From positions 398,148 to 462,147 of the forward strand of contig NZ_LMGI01000004.1 of NCBI RefSeq assembly GCF_001427105.1: a DNA stretch of 64,000 nt, given 5' to 3'. The stretch's first letter is position 1. Each line of letters starts with the position of its first letter. This document shows positions 26,695-35,074 of this stretch, piece after piece. The translations under genes were made by a program, and so were the position numbers. Below the pieces are notes generated by a model, which made no database searches, was not told the origin of the DNA, and was given only the letters and a program-made list of their open reading frames with translations. Source of the stretch: Sphingopyxis sp. Root154. Its GTDB lineage: Bacteria > Pseudomonadota > Alphaproteobacteria > Sphingomonadales > Sphingomonadaceae.

Positions 26695-28167
26695 GTGAAG
26701 ACGAGCATCGAGATCGGAACCGACAGCACCGGGCAGGGCGTGCACATCAACGTCCAGGAACTGCTGGCGACGCGGCTGCTCGTCCAGGGCAATTCGGGGT
26801 CGGGCAAGTCGCACCTTTTGCGCCGTATCCTCGAGGAAAGCGCCGAGCTGGTACAGCAGATCGTGATCGATCCAGAGGGCGATTTCGTGACGCTCGCCGA
26901 TGCGTACAGCCATGTCGTGATCAACGGCGGCGATTATAACGAGCGCGAGATCGCGGCGATGGGCGCACGCATCCGCGAGCATCGTGCGTCGATCGTCCTC
27001 AGTCTGGAATCGCTCGATATCGAGGCGCAGATGACGTGCGCCGCGGCGTTCCTGAACGCGCTGTTCGATGCGCCGCGCGAGCATTGGTTTCCCGCGCTGG
27101 TGGTGGTCGACGAGGCGCAGATGTTCGCGCCGAGCGTCGCGGGCGATGTCGCCGACAATGTCCGCCGCGCGAGCCTGGGTGCGATGACCAACTTGATGTG
27201 CCGCGGGCGCAAGCGCGGGCTTGCGGGGGCGATCGCGACGCAGCGGCTCGCGAAGCTCGCGAAGAATGTCGCCGCCGAGGCGAGCAATTTCCTGATGGGG
27301 CGCACCTTCCTCGACATCGACATGGCACGCGCCGCCGACCTGCTCGGCATGGAGCGGCGGCAGGCCGAGGCGATCCGCGACCTCGAGCGCGGACATTTCC
27401 TCGGGCTCGGTCCGGCGATTTCGCGGCGGCCGCTGTCGGTGCGGATCGGGTCGACGCAGACCGCGACGCGGATGGGGACGCACAGCCTGATGCCGCTCCC
27501 GTCGGCGGGCGGAGAGGATATGCGCTCGATGCTCTTCACCGAGATGGAGGCGCCGGTAGCGCCGCGCGTCTTTGCGCCCGAACCCGAACCCGTCGCCGCG
27601 AGCGAGCTTCTGGAGCGCATCGCGTCGAGCGAGGGGCTCCACGAAGATCATGACGCCCCGCCGGTGTTCGACATCGTCGAGGCGGCCGAGGAAGCGGGGC
27701 ACAGCGATGCGGTGGTGATCGCGATGCTCGAAGAGATGCTGTCCGACCCCGACAGCGCCTTCCAGCCCGAAGCCTATCTCTATCAGGATTTTTCGGTGCG
27801 CTGCCGGATGCAGAAATTGAAGAAGGTGCCGCTCGACCTCGCCGCCTTCCGCCGCCGCTTCGCGCTCGCCAAGGGCGGGGTGTTCGATCCGTCCGAGCCG
27901 CGCTGGCGCGAGGCGCTGTCGGTCGCCGACCGGCTGCCGCACGACATGTTCGCCCCGTTCCTGCAGATCGCGCGCGCCGCGATGGACGGCGAGCCGTGCC
28001 CCGACGACGACATCCTCGGCCGCGCCTATGGCAGCCGCTCGCCGGGGCGCATCCGCCGGCTCGTCGAATATATGGAAAAGCAGGGCGTTATCGTCGTGCG
28101 CGCCGACTTTGGCGGTCGCCGCTCGATCGGTATCCCCGAACTCGGGCTCAGCACCGAGGCCGAATAG
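26695..28167 (+). CDS. DUF87/HerA-type P-loop ATPase
   Basis: An ATPase of about 490 residues of the HerA/FtsK-like DUF87 group. Walker A GNSGSGKS is at residues 32-39, Walker B is VVVDEAQMF, and GRKRGLAGAIATQRLAKL is the conserved Arg-finger/sensor region. The C-terminal half (from about residue 280) contains helical, winged-helix-like sequence (SPGRIRRLVEYMEKQGVIVV). GTG 26695 has AGGG eight bases before it; an in-frame ATG at 26671 lacks a ribosome site but would add only eight residues. HerA proteins often pair with a NurA nuclease in DNA-end processing; no nuclease gene is adjacent, so the role is open. Confidence 0.85.
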   Translation: MKTSIEIGTDSTGQGVHINVQELLATRLLVQGNSGSGKSHLLRRILEESAELVQQIVIDPEGDFVTLADAYSHVVINGGDYNEREIAAMGARIREHRASIVLSLESLDIEAQMTCAAAFLNALFDAPREHWFPALVVVDEAQMFAPSVAGDVADNVRRASLGAMTNLMCRGRKRGLAGAIATQRLAKLAKNVAAEASNFLMGRTFLDIDMARAADLLGMERRQAEAIRDLERGHFLGLGPAISRRPLSVRIGSTQTATRMGTHSLMPLPSAGGEDMRSMLFTEMEAPVAPRVFAPEPEPVAASELLERIASSEGLHEDHDAPPVFDIVEAAEEAGHSDAVVIAMLEEMLSDPDSAFQPEAYLYQDFSVRCRMQKLKKVPLDLAAFRRRFALAKGGVFDPSEPRWREALSVADRLPHDMFAPFLQIARAAMDGEPCPDDDILGRAYGSRSPGRIRRLVEYMEKQGVIVVRADFGGRRSIGIPELGLSTEAE

Positions 28168-28370
28168 GGCGATTGCGCCTCACTCCGTCGCGATTTCGCC
28201 GCGACCCGGCATGTTAATCACGAATTAGCCACCTAAAATCTTGGGGCGATGGGCGGATCGCGGCAATCCTTGCCGCAGGTTCGCGCCTATAAAAGCGGAT
28301 GCCAGCTCTCTTGGTGGGTGGATCGTCCCGAAAAACCCAAAACATAGTCAGACCAACAGGAGAGACTGCC

Positions 28371-29855
28371 ATGCCTCGTCACGGCGTATATCCGCGCGAC
28401 ATCGTTCCGCCGCGCTCCAAATATTCCGACTCTGGCCGCTTTGGCCGCATGTTCGGCGAATTGCCGCCCTTTGCCGCCGACACCCCCGATGTGCGCGCCG
28501 CGCTGATCGAGATCGGCAAGGTCGGGGGCATCATGGATGCCAAGGACAATCTGGCCAAGACCCCCGCCGAGCTGATCACCAATCCGGCGCTGTCGGCAAA
28601 GAACAGCGACAATCCGACGCTGACCGCGGGCTTTACCTTCCTCGGCCAGTTCCTCGATCACGACATGACCTTCGACCCGACCTCCAGCCTCGAGCGGCAG
28701 GTCGATCCCGAACAGATCGCGAATTTCCGCACCCCGAGCCTCGGCCTCGACAATGTCTATGGCGCGGGGCCGGGCGGCAGTCCGCACCTCTATGACACGC
28801 AGGGCGGCAAGGGCGGCAAGTTCCTGCTCGAGCCGACGGGCACCGCGAACAAGTTCGACGTGCCGCGAAACAGCCAGAAGGTCGCGCTGATCGGCGACCC
28901 GCGCGACGACGAAAATCTGATCATCAGCCAGCTTCAGGTCGCTTTCCTGAAGTTTCACAATGAAGTCGTCGAATATGTGAAGACCAAGATCAAGCTGACC
29001 GGATCGGACGAGATTTTCGCCGAGGCGCAGCGGATCGTGCGCTGGCATTATCAGTGGATCATCGTCCACGAATTCCTGCGCAAGACGTGCGGCGATGCGG
29101 TGGTCGACGATGTGCTGACGAACGGTCGCAAATATTACAACTGGCACAACGAGCCCTATATCCCGGTCGAATTTTCGGTCGCGGCCTACCGGTTCGGGCA
29201 CAGCCAGGTGCGGCCGTCGTATCGCGCCAACTTTACCGGCAATGGCGGCAATCCCTTTTTCGCGATGATCTTTACCCCGACGCCGTCGGACCCGAACGAT
29301 CCCGACGATCTGTCGGGCGGCTGCCGCGCGCCGCGGCGTTTCATCGACTGGCCGACCTTCTTCGATTTCAGCGACGGCAATGTGAAGCCGAACAAGAAGA
29401 TCGATTCCACCCTGTCGACGTCGCTGTTCCGCCTGCCGGGTTCGGTTGTGTCGAACCCCGATCCAAAGACGAACCCGGCCTCGCTCGCGCAGCGCAATCT
29501 GCTCCGCCACCTGACCTTCTCGCTGCCGTCGGGGCAGCGGGTGGCGCGCGCGATGAAGCTGCCCGAATTGTCGAAGGGCGATCTCGCCGACCTCAAGCCG
29601 CACGGCTTTGACGACCGGACGCCGCTCTGGTTCTACATCCTGCGCGAGGCGCAGGTAACGCAGAATGGCGAGCGGCTGGGGCCGGTCGGCGCGCGGATCG
29701 TCACCGAAGTGTTCCTTGGGCTGCTGCAGGGCGACAAAGGCTCGTATCTGTCGCAGGATCCCGAATGGCAACCCTTCCTGCCGACGGTCGACGCGTCGAA
29801 GAAGGGCGACGATTTCCGGATGATTGACCTGCTCCGCTACGCCGAGGTCGCCTAG
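28371..29855 (+). CDS. Animal-type haem peroxidase family protein
   Basis: A 494-residue member of the animal haem peroxidase/cyclooxygenase superfamily. The distal pocket GQFLDHDMTFD gives the distal histidine H97, and AAYRFGHSQVRPSY gives the proximal haem ligand H277. ATG 28371 is preceded by AGGAGAG. No signal peptide is seen. Bacterial members include fatty-acid dioxygenase-like and peroxidase enzymes; the sequence alone does not say which. The gene stands alone with its own terminator-like hairpin downstream. Possible roles are oxidation of lipids or halides, or peroxide defence. Confidence 0.9.
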   Translation: MPRHGVYPRDIVPPRSKYSDSGRFGRMFGELPPFAADTPDVRAALIEIGKVGGIMDAKDNLAKTPAELITNPALSAKNSDNPTLTAGFTFLGQFLDHDMTFDPTSSLERQVDPEQIANFRTPSLGLDNVYGAGPGGSPHLYDTQGGKGGKFLLEPTGTANKFDVPRNSQKVALIGDPRDDENLIISQLQVAFLKFHNEVVEYVKTKIKLTGSDEIFAEAQRIVRWHYQWIIVHEFLRKTCGDAVVDDVLTNGRKYYNWHNEPYIPVEFSVAAYRFGHSQVRPSYRANFTGNGGNPFFAMIFTPTPSDPNDPDDLSGGCRAPRRFIDWPTFFDFSDGNVKPNKKIDSTLSTSLFRLPGSVVSNPDPKTNPASLAQRNLLRHLTFSLPSGQRVARAMKLPELSKGDLADLKPHGFDDRTPLWFYILREAQVTQNGERLGPVGARIVTEVFLGLLQGDKGSYLSQDPEWQPFLPTVDASKKGDDFRMIDLLRYAEVA

Positions 29856-29876
29856 CGAGCGAAAAGGGGGGCGATG

Positions 29877-29906
29877 TCGCCGGCGCCCTGGGGGCGTCGG
29901 CGATTT
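29877..29906 (+). terminator. Hairpin terminator after the haem peroxidase gene
   Basis: TCGCCGGCGCCC (29877-29888) pairs with 29892-29903 with one mismatch around a TGG loop and is followed by TTTCC. It begins 22 bases after the peroxidase stop and lies just beyond the 3' end of the convergent DUF1192 gene. Confidence 0.6.
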
Positions 29907-29913
29907 CCTAAAC

Positions 29914-30111
29914 TCAACTTTTCCGGAACAAGGCTTCGGCCGCCGCCTTCTGGCTGGTCGCGGCGCTGCGGTGCGCCTTAACGCGCGCGATCTCGGCTTC
30001 GAGAATTTCGATGCGTTCGCCCAGTTCGTCGACCGAGAGAGGGTCGAGCGGCTGCTTGATCAGCGCCGTCAGAACATCGTCGCGGCGACGGGGAAGGTCG
30101 TCATCATCCAT
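29914..30111 (-). CDS. DUF1192 family small protein
   Basis: A 65-residue acidic, helical protein (PLSVDELGERIEILEAEIAR) matching the DUF1192 pattern: a short N-terminal DDLPRRR-type segment, a conserved LS-x-x-EL-x-x-RI core and a coiled-coil tail. DUF1192 genes are small alphaproteobacterial genes, often next to a zinc-type/quinone oxidoreductase gene, as here, where it diverges from one. Function unknown; likely cytoplasmic. Confidence 0.85.
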   Translation of the reverse strand: MDDDDLPRRRDDVLTALIKQPLDPLSVDELGERIEILEAEIARVKAHRSAATSQKAAAEALFRKS

Positions 30112-30232
30112 GGCGCATCCTCCTGGTCCCTAATGTTAATATGGGCGCGCGACTGTTGACCCGTGTCGCGGCACTGTCAATAAGGCGCGGCAGGGGGTAG
30201 GGGATGAAGGGACCAGTGGGGGAATTCGCAGC

Positions 30233-31234
30233 GTGACCAGCGTGCCAGTAGATATGACCGCCATCGCCATCAGTGCGCCGGGCGGACCCGAAGTGTTGCA
30301 ACCGACAACGCGGCCGGTGCCCCAGCCCGGACCGGGCGAGGTGCTGATCCGCGTCGCCGCGGCCGGGGTGAACCGTCCCGACGTGCTCCAGCGCATGGGC
30401 TTTTACCCGCCGCCTCCGGGCGCTTCGGACTTGCCGGGGCTCGAAATCGCGGGGACGGTTGCCGCGGTCGGCCCGGGGAGCGATCCCGAGCTTTTGGGGC
30501 AGGCGGTGTGCGCGCTCGTCGCGGGCGGCGGCTACGCCGAATATTGCACCGCGCCGGCCGGAAGCTGCCTGCCGGTGCCGAAGGGCTTTTCGATGGAAGA
30601 GGCGGCGGCGCTGCCCGAGACCGTCTTTACCGTGTGGCACAACCTCTTCGAGCGCGGTTATGTGCGCGACGGCGAGACGGTGCTCGTCCACGGCGGCACC
30701 AGCGGCATCGGCACCACCGCGATCGGCCTCTGCAAATTGTTCGACATCAAGATCATCGTGACGTGCGGCAGCGCCGACAAATGCGCCGCCGCGACCGCGC
30801 TCGGCGCCGACCTGGCGATTGATTATTCGTCCGAGGATTATGTCGAGGCGGTGAAGGGCTTCACCGGCGGCAAGGGCGTCAACGTCGTGCTCGACATGGT
30901 CGGCGGCGACTATCTGCCGCGCAACCTCGCCTGCCTCGCCGAGGACGGGCGCCATGTCACCATCGCGTTCCAGCGCGGCGCGAAGGTCGAATTCGACATC
31001 GCCGACGTGATGCGCCGCCGGCTGACGCTGACCGGATCGACGCTCCGCGCCCGCAGCGCCGACTTCAAGGCGCTGCTCGCCGACGAGCTTCACCGCACGC
31101 TGTGGCCGCTATTGGCCGAGGGCGGATGGAAGCCCGCAATGGATCAGACATTCCCGCTCGCCGACGCCGCTGCTGCGCACGCGCGGATGCAGGCTGGCGA
31201 GCATGTGGGGAAGATCGTGCTCAGCGTGGGATGA
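30233..31234 (+). CDS. NAD(P)H quinone oxidoreductase, PIG3 family
   Basis: A 333-residue zinc-independent medium-chain dehydrogenase/reductase. The N-terminus (AIAISAPGGPEVLQ, AAGVNRPDVLQRMGFYPPPP) and SDLPGLEIAGTV are typical of the PIG3/TP53I3-type quinone oxidoreductases; VLVHGGTSGIGTTAIGL is the NADPH-binding loop. Zinc-binding cysteines of classical alcohol dehydrogenases are absent. The GTG at 30233 has GGGGGA ten bases upstream; ATG 30254 is an alternative that starts at the family's usual MTAI. It probably reduces quinones or electrophilic enones in the cytoplasm. It diverges from the DUF1192 gene. Confidence 0.93.
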   Translation: MTSVPVDMTAIAISAPGGPEVLQPTTRPVPQPGPGEVLIRVAAAGVNRPDVLQRMGFYPPPPGASDLPGLEIAGTVAAVGPGSDPELLGQAVCALVAGGGYAEYCTAPAGSCLPVPKGFSMEEAAALPETVFTVWHNLFERGYVRDGETVLVHGGTSGIGTTAIGLCKLFDIKIIVTCGSADKCAAATALGADLAIDYSSEDYVEAVKGFTGGKGVNVVLDMVGGDYLPRNLACLAEDGRHVTIAFQRGAKVEFDIADVMRRRLTLTGSTLRARSADFKALLADELHRTLWPLLAEGGWKPAMDQTFPLADAAAAHARMQAGEHVGKIVLSVG

Positions 31235-31306
31235 GCCGAGGGAACATTCGCCAAGGATCGGCGGTTGAGCGAGCGGGGGCCAATCAAAAGAGGATGATCT
31301 CTCCCG

Positions 31307-31873
31307 ATGAAGATGCGTAGTTTGTTGCTTCCCGCCACCGCTCTCTCCTTTGCCCTTGCGGCTTGTTCTGGACCTACCGAAACCGAAAAAACGCCGACCG
31401 CATCCTATGACGGCGACGTCGTGCCCGAGGGTAAGGCGGCCGAACCGGCCGTGCCCACTATCAAGCCGACCGACATTCCGACGCGCGGCGGCGACGGATC
31501 GCCGATCGAACTCGCGGCACTGACCGAAGCCGACGTCAGCGGCGCCAAGCTCAAGGGCGAACTCGCGTGCAGCTTTGCCGCGGACGCGGCCGCGCAGCCG
31601 ATCCTGCACGCGCAGGGCGACGTCGCGTCGACCGAGCCGTCGCGCGGCATCGTCAAGGTCGGCGATACGATCGAAGCGGCGTCGGCGAACGGCGGCTTCG
31701 ACGCGATGGCGAAGGGCACCAAATTCTTTGCCAAGGGGCTTGAGCTTCGCGTCGCGCTGGTCGGACCGGCACCGGGTGGCGGCGAGTCGCCGCCGCGTCC
31801 CGCGACGCTGACCGCCGACCGCGCTGACGGCGCCCAGCGCGTCTTTGCCGGGCTGTGGCGCTGCGGTCCGTAA
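31307..31873 (+). CDS. Lipoprotein, unknown function
   Basis: A 188-residue predicted lipoprotein with lipobox ALAAC near residues 16-20, then a Pro/Thr/Glu-rich linker (about 22-60) and a globular part from ELAALTEADV to the C-terminal AGLWRCGP. Two cysteines, in ELACSF and LWRCGP, could form a disulfide. It sits 72 bases downstream of the quinone oxidoreductase gene on the same strand. The family is not recognised beyond a general resemblance to sphingomonad periplasmic lipoproteins. Confidence 0.65.
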   Translation: MKMRSLLLPATALSFALAACSGPTETEKTPTASYDGDVVPEGKAAEPAVPTIKPTDIPTRGGDGSPIELAALTEADVSGAKLKGELACSFAADAAAQPILHAQGDVASTEPSRGIVKVGDTIEAASANGGFDAMAKGTKFFAKGLELRVALVGPAPGGGESPPRPATLTADRADGAQRVFAGLWRCGP

Positions 31874-31962
31874 CGCCCGCTTGCGGGCACCGCGCGCGCG
31901 CCGCATAGAGGCGTCGCCGCGGTGTCGGGGGATGGCGGCGATCCATCACGATGGGGGCTGCA

Positions 31963-32583
31963 ATGGGCGACAGGCCGATCCTTCACGAATATGCCGCGAG
32001 CGGCAATTGCTACAAGGTCCGGCTGACCGCGGCGTTGCTCGACTGCCCGATCGAACGGCGCGAATATGACATCGTGCAGGGCGAGACGCGCACGCCCGAC
32101 TTCCTCGCGAACGTCAACGCCAATGGGCGCATCCCGGTGCTGCAGGTCGGCGACCGCTTCCTCCCCGAAAGCAACGCCGCCTGCTTCTGGCTCGCCGACG
32201 GGACGCACCTCGTCCCGTATGATCGCTTCGAGCGCGCCGACATGCTGCACTGGATGTTCTTCGAACAATATAATCACGAACCGAATGTCGCGACTTTGCG
32301 CTTCTGGATGAAGTGGATCGGCGCAGACAATCTGAGCGACGCGCAGCGAACGCAATTGCCGCTCAAACAGGCCGCAGGCGTCGCGGCGCTGAAGCTGATG
32401 AATGAACATCTGGCGGCGCGCGAGTGGCTCGCGGGGCAGGACCTCTCGCTCGCCGACATCGCGCTCTATGCCTATACGCATGTCGCCGAGGAGGGCGGGT
32501 TGTTCGCTTTGTCCGACTATCCCGCCGTGCAGCGCTGGATCGCGCGGGTGGAGGCTGAACCCGGCTATGTAAGGATGGGATAG
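31963..32583 (+). CDS. Glutathione S-transferase family protein
   Basis: A 206-residue GST: N-terminal thioredoxin-like domain (EYAASGNCYKVRLTAALLD, then NGRIPVLQVGDRFLPESNA with the cis-Pro and the E-S glutathione contact) and an all-helical C-terminal domain (SLADIALYAYTHVAEEGG). ATG 31963 is preceded by GGGGGCT; an in-frame ATG at 31951 lacks a ribosome site. It overlaps the convergent azoreductase gene by 19 bases. Likely conjugates or binds glutathione in the cytoplasm; substrate unknown. Confidence 0.92.
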   Translation: MGDRPILHEYAASGNCYKVRLTAALLDCPIERREYDIVQGETRTPDFLANVNANGRIPVLQVGDRFLPESNAACFWLADGTHLVPYDRFERADMLHWMFFEQYNHEPNVATLRFWMKWIGADNLSDAQRTQLPLKQAAGVAALKLMNEHLAAREWLAGQDLSLADIALYAYTHVAEEGGLFALSDYPAVQRWIARVEAEPGYVRMG

Positions 32584-33299
32584 CGGTCAGATCGGCAAGC
32601 GCGTTCGTCCAGATCGGCAACCAGCCGGACGACCAGCGCGTCGACGCTGCTTTCCGCCGCGGCGATCGATCGGGCGAGGCGTTCGTCGGCGAACTCGTCA
32701 AATTCGACCGCGATCGAATCCGTATCGCGAAGGCCGATGTAGGCGAGCGGCGCTTTCAGGCCGGCCTCGACGAAATTGACGTCGGCCTGGCGCCCGCCCG
32801 GATCATAACCATAATCGCCGCGCGCGCCGAGGATGACCAGCCGCTTGCCGGAGGGCAGCATCGGCCAATATGGCTCGCCCGCCCGCGCGCGGTCGAAACC
32901 GAAAGTGACGCCGACGCGAACGATGTTGTCGAGCCATGCCTTCAGCGGTGCCGGCATGCCGAAATTATACATGGGCGCGCCGACGACGACGAGATCCGCC
33001 GCCATCAGTTCGGCGACCAGCCGGTCGCTTTCGGCCAGCCGGGCGCGCTGTTCGTCGCTGCGCCGGCCGGGCGGAGAGAAAGCGGCGGCGATCCATTCGG
33101 CGTCGACATGCGACGGCGGAGCGAGGCCGACGTCGCGATAGACGATCTCATCCTGCGGCCGCGCGCTCGACCAGCGGCGTATCAGACGTTCACCCAGCCG
33201 CCGGCTATGCGAGCCATGCGGGTCCCGGCCCGAAAGGCCCTGACGGGCGCTGGAATCGATGTGAAGTATGCGGAGGAGTGATTTTTCAGGAGCGTTCAT
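32565..33299 (-). CDS. FMN-dependent NADH-azoreductase-like flavodoxin-fold protein
   Basis: A 244-residue AzoR/NQO-type protein. The N-terminus (LRILHIDSSARQGLSGRDPHGSHSRRLG begins here, with the FMN phosphate-binding SSxR...SHSRRL) and PMYNFGMPAPLKAWLDNIVR are hallmarks of this group. ATG 33297-33299 is chosen because it begins directly before the first strand. Its last 19 bases overlap the GST gene. It diverges from a LysR-type regulator, a classic pairing in which the regulator controls the reductase in response to an electrophile or quinone. Confidence 0.9.
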   Translation of the reverse strand: MNAPEKSLLRILHIDSSARQGLSGRDPHGSHSRRLGERLIRRWSSARPQDEIVYRDVGLAPPSHVDAEWIAAAFSPPGRRSDEQRARLAESDRLVAELMAADLVVVGAPMYNFGMPAPLKAWLDNIVRVGVTFGFDRARAGEPYWPMLPSGKRLVILGARGDYGYDPGGRQADVNFVEAGLKAPLAYIGLRDTDSIAVEFDEFADERLARSIAAAESSVDALVVRLVADLDERACRSDRYPILT

Positions 33300-33305
33300 G
33301 GAATA

Positions 33306-33326
33306 ATCCAGTTCATTTAATTGGAT
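33306..33326. promoter_or_regulatory. Putative LysR-type operator between azoreductase and regulator genes
   Basis: ATCCAGTT and AATTGGAT form an inverted repeat (7 of 8 bases) across CATTT, in an AT-rich patch only 7 bases upstream of the azoreductase start and 58 bases upstream of the regulator start. LysR-type regulators usually bind such interrupted dyads in the divergent promoter. Confidence 0.45.
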
Positions 33327-33383
33327 GACTGGACGCATATATTCCCATATAATTTGTTCAGTCGAACGCGAATACGTCAGCCA

Positions 33384-34325
33384 ATGGATCGATTTTCCTC
33401 ACCTATGATACGTAACCGGAAATTGCCGCCGCTGGCGGCGTTGCGCGCCTTTGAGGCGGCAGCGCGTCATCTCAGTTTCCAGCGAGCAGCCGGCGAACTG
33501 GCCGTCACGCCGACGGCGATCAGCCACCAGATTCGTCTGCTGGAGGATGTGCTGGGGTTCGCGCTGTTCACGCGTCAGGTGCGGCAGGTCGCGCTGACCG
33601 AAGCGGGCGAGCGATTATATCCGACCTTGCGCGACGGGTTCGATGCGTTCGACCGGGCGCTTGCCGACCTCACGCCGGGATCCCGGCGCGCGGCGGTGAC
33701 ATTGACCGCGACGATCCAGTTTACGGCGCGCAGGCTTCTGCCCGCGCTCGGCTCGTTTCGCGAACGCTTTCCCGATTTCGACCTGCGGCTGCATTCCTCG
33801 AACGAGCCCGTCGATCTGGCTGCCGGGCTGGCCGATGTCGCGGTTCGCTATGGTCGCGGGCCCTTTGACGGGCTGGTCGGCCGGCCGCTTTTTTCGGAAC
33901 GCTTCGGATTGCTCTGCAGCCCGAAGCTCGGCCTTACCGGACCAGAAGATCTCGCGCGCGCCACCTTGCTGCATGTCGAATGGCGCCAGCCCGCCAACGC
34001 GTCCGACTGGCGGCGGTGGGCGCGGCTTGCCGGGATCGAGGGGCTGGCCGTCGATGAAGGGCCGCGTTTCAGTTCGGACGATCACGCCGTGCAGGCGGCT
34101 GTCGCAGGGCATGGGGTTATGATCGGCAGCCTGATCCTCGCCCGGCCGGAGATCGATGCGGGGCTGCTGGTCCATCCCTTCGGACCGGTCATCGAAGGGG
34201 AGAGCTACCATATGCTTGCGACCCCCGCCAATATGGCCTGCGCCGACGTGCGGGCGGTTTGCGCGTGGCTCGCCGAATCTGTCGCGGGCTTCACCGCCGG
34301 CGACCACCCCTTGCCCGCAGCCTAA
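33384..34325 (+). CDS. LysR-type transcriptional regulator (GcvA-like)
   Basis: A 313-residue regulator: N-terminal winged helix-turn-helix (ALRAFEAAARHLSFQRAAGE, LAVTPTAISHQIRLLEDVLG) followed by a LysR substrate-binding domain. The opening KLPPLAALRAFEAAARH and ISHQI helix are typical of the GcvA/AmpR-like group. ATG 33384 was chosen, with ATG 33405 possible; neither has a clear ribosome site. It diverges from the azoreductase gene, which it probably regulates. Its 3' end lies 77 bases before the DUF1013 gene. Confidence 0.9.
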   Translation: MDRFSSPMIRNRKLPPLAALRAFEAAARHLSFQRAAGELAVTPTAISHQIRLLEDVLGFALFTRQVRQVALTEAGERLYPTLRDGFDAFDRALADLTPGSRRAAVTLTATIQFTARRLLPALGSFRERFPDFDLRLHSSNEPVDLAAGLADVAVRYGRGPFDGLVGRPLFSERFGLLCSPKLGLTGPEDLARATLLHVEWRQPANASDWRRWARLAGIEGLAVDEGPRFSSDDHAVQAAVAGHGVMIGSLILARPEIDAGLLVHPFGPVIEGESYHMLATPANMACADVRAVCAWLAESVAGFTAGDHPLPAA

Positions 34326-34402
34326 AACAGGTCTACATCAGCCGCCGAACGGCCGCCTCGCAAGGGGCGGCCCTTATTATTTCCGCTTGGAGAGTTTCCG
34401 CC

Positions 34403-35071
34403 ATGGCCAATCCCGATGCCACCCCGCTGATGCCGCACGCGACCGCCGCCTGGCTGGTCGACAACACCGGCCTCACCTTTGTCCAGATCGCCGAATATTG
34501 CGGCATCCACATCCTCGAAGTGCAGGCGATCGCCGACGAGACCGCCGCGACCAAATACACCGGCCGCGACCCCGTCCGCGCGCACGAACTGTCGATGGAA
34601 GAAATCGAAAAGGGTCAGAAGGACCCGAACTACAAGCTCAAGATGAGCAAGCAGGCGCAGGACACGATCCGCCGCACGCGCGGCCCGCGCTACACGCCGG
34701 TCAGCAAGCGTCAGGACAAGCCCGACGGCATCGCGTGGATCCTGAAGAATCATCCCGAAGTTTCGGACGGCGCGATCGGCAAGCTGATCGGCACCACCCG
34801 CAACACGATCGGCGCGATCCGCGACCGCAGCCATTGGAACAGCGCGAACATCGTGCCCAAGGATCCGGTAACGCTCGGCCTCTGCTCGCAGCGCGAGCTC
34901 GACGCGCTCGTCGCCAAGGCGGCGAAGAAGGCCGGCATCAAGGCGCCCGAGGACAGCCGTTTCGAAGGCGACCGCGAAGCGCTGCTCGAAGAGCTGCGCG
35001 CCGAACGCACCGCCGCGAACGAAGCGCGTGCCGCCGAGGAAGCCGAAGCCGAAGCCGACGGCGAAGCCTGA
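34403..35071 (+). CDS. DUF1013 family protein (TrcR-like cell-cycle transcriptional regulator)
   Basis: A 222-residue protein starting at ATG 34403, preceded by TGGAGAG. It matches DUF1013: PLMPHATAAWLVDNTGLTF, FCxIHxLEVQAIADE-like (AEYCGIHILEVQAIAD), GRDPVRAHELS and PDGIAWILKNHPEVSDGAIG followed by a helix-turn-helix-like KLIGTTRNTIGAIRD. The C-terminal 50 residues are an Ala/Glu-rich helix. DUF1013 proteins are conserved in alphaproteobacteria and have been linked with cell-cycle transcription (TrcR). The next gene begins 3 bases after its stop. Confidence 0.9.
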   Translation: MANPDATPLMPHATAAWLVDNTGLTFVQIAEYCGIHILEVQAIADETAATKYTGRDPVRAHELSMEEIEKGQKDPNYKLKMSKQAQDTIRRTRGPRYTPVSKRQDKPDGIAWILKNHPEVSDGAIGKLIGTTRNTIGAIRDRSHWNSANIVPKDPVTLGLCSQRELDALVAKAAKKAGIKAPEDSRFEGDREALLEELRAERTAANEARAAEEAEAEADGEA

Positions 35072-35074
35072 GGC

